This document shows positions 4,405 through 6,136 of a stretch of 6,136 bases of DNA, piece after piece. The DNA lies in the NCBI GenBank assembly GCA_016872875.1, contig VGYW01000472.1, positions 1 to 6,136 of the forward strand, written 5' to 3'. The number at the start of each line of letters is the position of its first letter. The first letter of the stretch is position 1. The notes below the pieces were generated by a model. The model did not search any database and was not told the origin of the DNA. It saw only the letters and a list, made by a program, of their open reading frames with translations. Source of the DNA: Planctomycetota bacterium (GTDB lineage Bacteria; Planctomycetota; PUPC01; DSUN01). A program made the translations under genes and the position numbers.

Positions 4405-6136
4405 ATGTGCACAGGTGTCGCCTCGGTCACTGGTCTCTTGCTCCTCGCCGGGTTGGCTCTCGGCGCGCAGCTCGCGCCCAACCCCTCGTTCGAGCAGGGC
4501 GACGTTGAGCCGCTCGGCTGGCGCCTGGAGGGCAAGGGCGCCTGGGAGAAGGCCGGCCGCTCCGGCGAGCGCTCCGTCAGCGTGACTGGCGATGGGAAGG
4601 ACTCCGGCTTCTGGCGCACGACGGCTCTCGCCTTCGACCCCGGGGCGCTTTACCGTGTGGCCTTCTGGACGAAGGGCGAGGCGGCCACCGGCGGATGCGG
4701 AGTCTCAGGCCCGAGCTTCGCCAACCGCGACTTCTCCGCCCAGCCCGGCTGGCAGCGCCATGCCTTCGCCTTCGTCGCCCCCAACGACACCGAGGGCGCC
4801 TACCTCCGCTTCGGCCACTGGCAGGTCAAGGGCAAGGTGCTCTTCGACGACATCGAGCTCAAGCCCACCCAGGCCGTCCACGAGCGCTTCGGCCCCGGGG
4901 GCGGCGCGGCGGGGGTAGGGGCCGTCGTCGTCCACGTCGGCGGCGCGGTCGCCCCGATCGCCGGGCAGCCCGCCGGCATCGTCCTCGGCGAGGGCGAGGA
5001 GATCGTCGGCAATCGCTACACCTTCGCCGCTCCTCTGGCCGGCGAGGGGGCCAACCACTCGCGGCCGCTCCACACCTTCCGCTGCGGCTTCAACTCCAAC
5101 CGCTGGTGCTTCCACGACAAGGCCGAGGTCGTCTGCAAGCACATCATCCCAGGCCACCAGCACACTGCCGCAACCATCGAGGCCAACTGTAACTACCACG
5201 CCAGCGGCAAGGGGTTCATTGACGTGAGCACTAACAGCGCCGACTGGGCGACCATCGCCACCTTCGAGAAAGTCGGTCGCCTCAAGGCCGATGTGCCCAA
5301 GAACCTCCTCCCCGCCAGCATTCTCTACACCCGCCTCCGCGCCGCGGGCAAGGAGGCCGATACCCTCCGCTCCAAGCCCGGCGACTTCCAGATTGACGAT
5401 TACCTCTTCACCTCGACCCTCGACGCTGACCTCGGCGAGATGCGGGGCGCGACCGCTTACCTCGACATCCAGGTCTCTGACCCCGCCTTCCCCGTCACCG
5501 TCCTATCCCTGCCTAGTGCCGCGCCGGGCAGTTGCTGGACGGTTTCCATCAACAACCTGGCAGGCGTGCAGGCGAAGTTCGGGCTGAAGGCCACCGTCAC
5601 CGACGAGTCGGGGCGCGAGGTCAGCAAGCAGGGCGGCGCATCGGTCTCCGCTTCCGTTTCCATCGCCGTCGGTGGCGTCGGGCCTGGCGTGCCGCCGCCT
5701 ATCGCCGAGACCACTATGCAGATGAGCGCCGGCGAGCCGCTTCGCCACCCGGGCACCAACACCGTCACGCTCATCGTCACCGCCGACGGCCGTGAGGTCT
5801 TCAGGGCGAGCGCCCTCCGCAAGCTGCCCGTCCTCCACGATGCCTCCTACGGCTACGCCCTCCCCTCCGATGCGACTTGCCCGCTCTGGTGGTGCGAGGG
5901 GCCATACAAGGTCTCACGCAGCCGCCCCGTGCCGACTGCCCAGTTGTCCGCGATCCTGATCGCCGCTGCCCGAAACGAGTATGAGCCATTCCAGCTTGTC
6001 TTGCGCCCCGAGAAGGACCTGCGGAATGTCCGCATTCAATGCACTAGCCTGGTGGGGGACCACCCGACACGGCGGCCTATCAAGCCTGGGCCGCCGTTCG
6101 ATGGCCGGCACATCCGCGTAGAGCGTGTGGAGTACC
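4405..6136 (+). CDS. Secreted multidomain protein, carbohydrate module plus GH123/DUF4091-like region, 3' end missing
   Basis: An open frame of 577 codons runs to the window edge with no stop. An in-frame TGA at 4390-4392 and GAGGAG at 4391-4396 fix the ATG at 4405. Residues 1-21 form a signal peptide ending ALGA, unusual in having no basic residue before the hydrophobic core. Residues ~22-155 look like a galactose-binding-fold carbohydrate module (NPSFEQGDVEPLGWRLEG at the start, ALYRVAFWTKGEA, WQRHAFAFVAPNDTEGAYLR, VLFDDIELKP at the end). A Gly/Ala-rich linker (~163-173) leads to beta-sandwich-like sequence up to ~470, with several cysteines. From ~490, CPLWWCEGPYKVSRSRPVP and ARNEYEPFQLVLRP (522-535) resemble the N-terminal domain of GH123/DUF4091-type glycoside hydrolase proteins. 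The catalytic domain would lie beyond the window. A role in external polysaccharide or glycan breakdown is inferred from these domains; the substrate is unknown. It has its own promoter at 4330-4358. Confidence 0.85.
   Translation, partial: MCTGVASVTGLLLLAGLALGAQLAPNPSFEQGDVEPLGWRLEGKGAWEKAGRSGERSVSVTGDGKDSGFWRTTALAFDPGALYRVAFWTKGEAATGGCGVSGPSFANRDFSAQPGWQRHAFAFVAPNDTEGAYLRFGHWQVKGKVLFDDIELKPTQAVHERFGPGGGAAGVGAVVVHVGGAVAPIAGQPAGIVLGEGEEIVGNRYTFAAPLAGEGANHSRPLHTFRCGFNSNRWCFHDKAEVVCKHIIPGHQHTAATIEANCNYHASGKGFIDVSTNSADWATIATFEKVGRLKADVPKNLLPASILYTRLRAAGKEADTLRSKPGDFQIDDYLFTSTLDADLGEMRGATAYLDIQVSDPAFPVTVLSLPSAAPGSCWTVSINNLAGVQAKFGLKATVTDESGREVSKQGGASVSASVSIAVGGVGPGVPPPIAETTMQMSAGEPLRHPGTNTVTLIVTADGREVFRASALRKLPVLHDASYGYALPSDATCPLWWCEGPYKVSRSRPVPTAQLSAILIAAARNEYEPFQLVLRPEKDLRNVRIQCTSLVGDHPTRRPIKPGPPFDGRHIRVERVEY

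Noticed and set aside
4695..5192. Overlapping frames inside the secreted-protein gene on both strands
   Set aside because: They are Arg/Pro/Ala-rich or Asp/Gly/Val-rich shadows. The frame from 4405 is open across the whole region with domain-like sequence.

Overview
The window is GC-rich bacterial DNA (third codon positions are mostly G or C), and every gene I can support reads on the + strand. The gene mix suggests a planctomycete or a related bacterium. That mix is a MetX/MetW pair, a stand-alone Hanks-type kinase of atypical sequence, a queuosine-salvage remnant, and a large secreted protein resembling the GH123/DUF4091 group. The assignment is an inference from gene content; there is no rRNA or other marker here.

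Layout. (1) Positions 1-1009 hold the 3' end of metX (homoserine O-acetyltransferase) followed directly by metW, with the TAA stop and ATG start adjacent. (2) Positions 1001-2335 hold a Ser/Thr protein kinase gene with its own promoter. It is bracketed by two inverted copies (73 of 77 bases identical) of an unusual palindrome built from octamers. Each copy has four GGATGNNT units, an 8-nt centre and four NNCATCCA units, and a small GC hairpin lies on the kinase-facing side. The outer copy supplies the metW stop codon and the other encodes most of the kinase's last 40 residues. (3) Positions 2345-2824 encode a small four-helix membrane protein just after the kinase, probably in the same transcript. 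(4) Positions 2821-2923 hold a second, unrelated dispersed repeat made of several hairpins with 9-bp terminal inverted repeats. (5) Positions 2945-3225 hold a broken queuosine-salvage (Qng1/DUF2419-like) gene: its first ~15 residues and last ~75 residues survive in different frames and the middle is missing. (6) Positions 3268-4231 hold a near-consensus sigma-70 promoter, a structured leader and an unrecognised 268-residue beta-rich protein. (7) From 4330 to the window end there is a promoter and the first 577 codons of a secreted multidomain protein: signal peptide, galactose-binding-like carbohydrate module, beta-sandwich region and the start of a GH123/DUF4091-like region. This reading frame is open to the window edge.

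MetX and MetW act together in methionine biosynthesis. The kinase and membrane protein may form a small signalling unit. The remaining genes look independently transcribed. Three promoters share a TTGAC(A/C/G), 17-bp spacer, TAAACT or TATGAT layout. The strongest candidate for something undescribed is the octamer-built palindrome and the kinase cassette it brackets.
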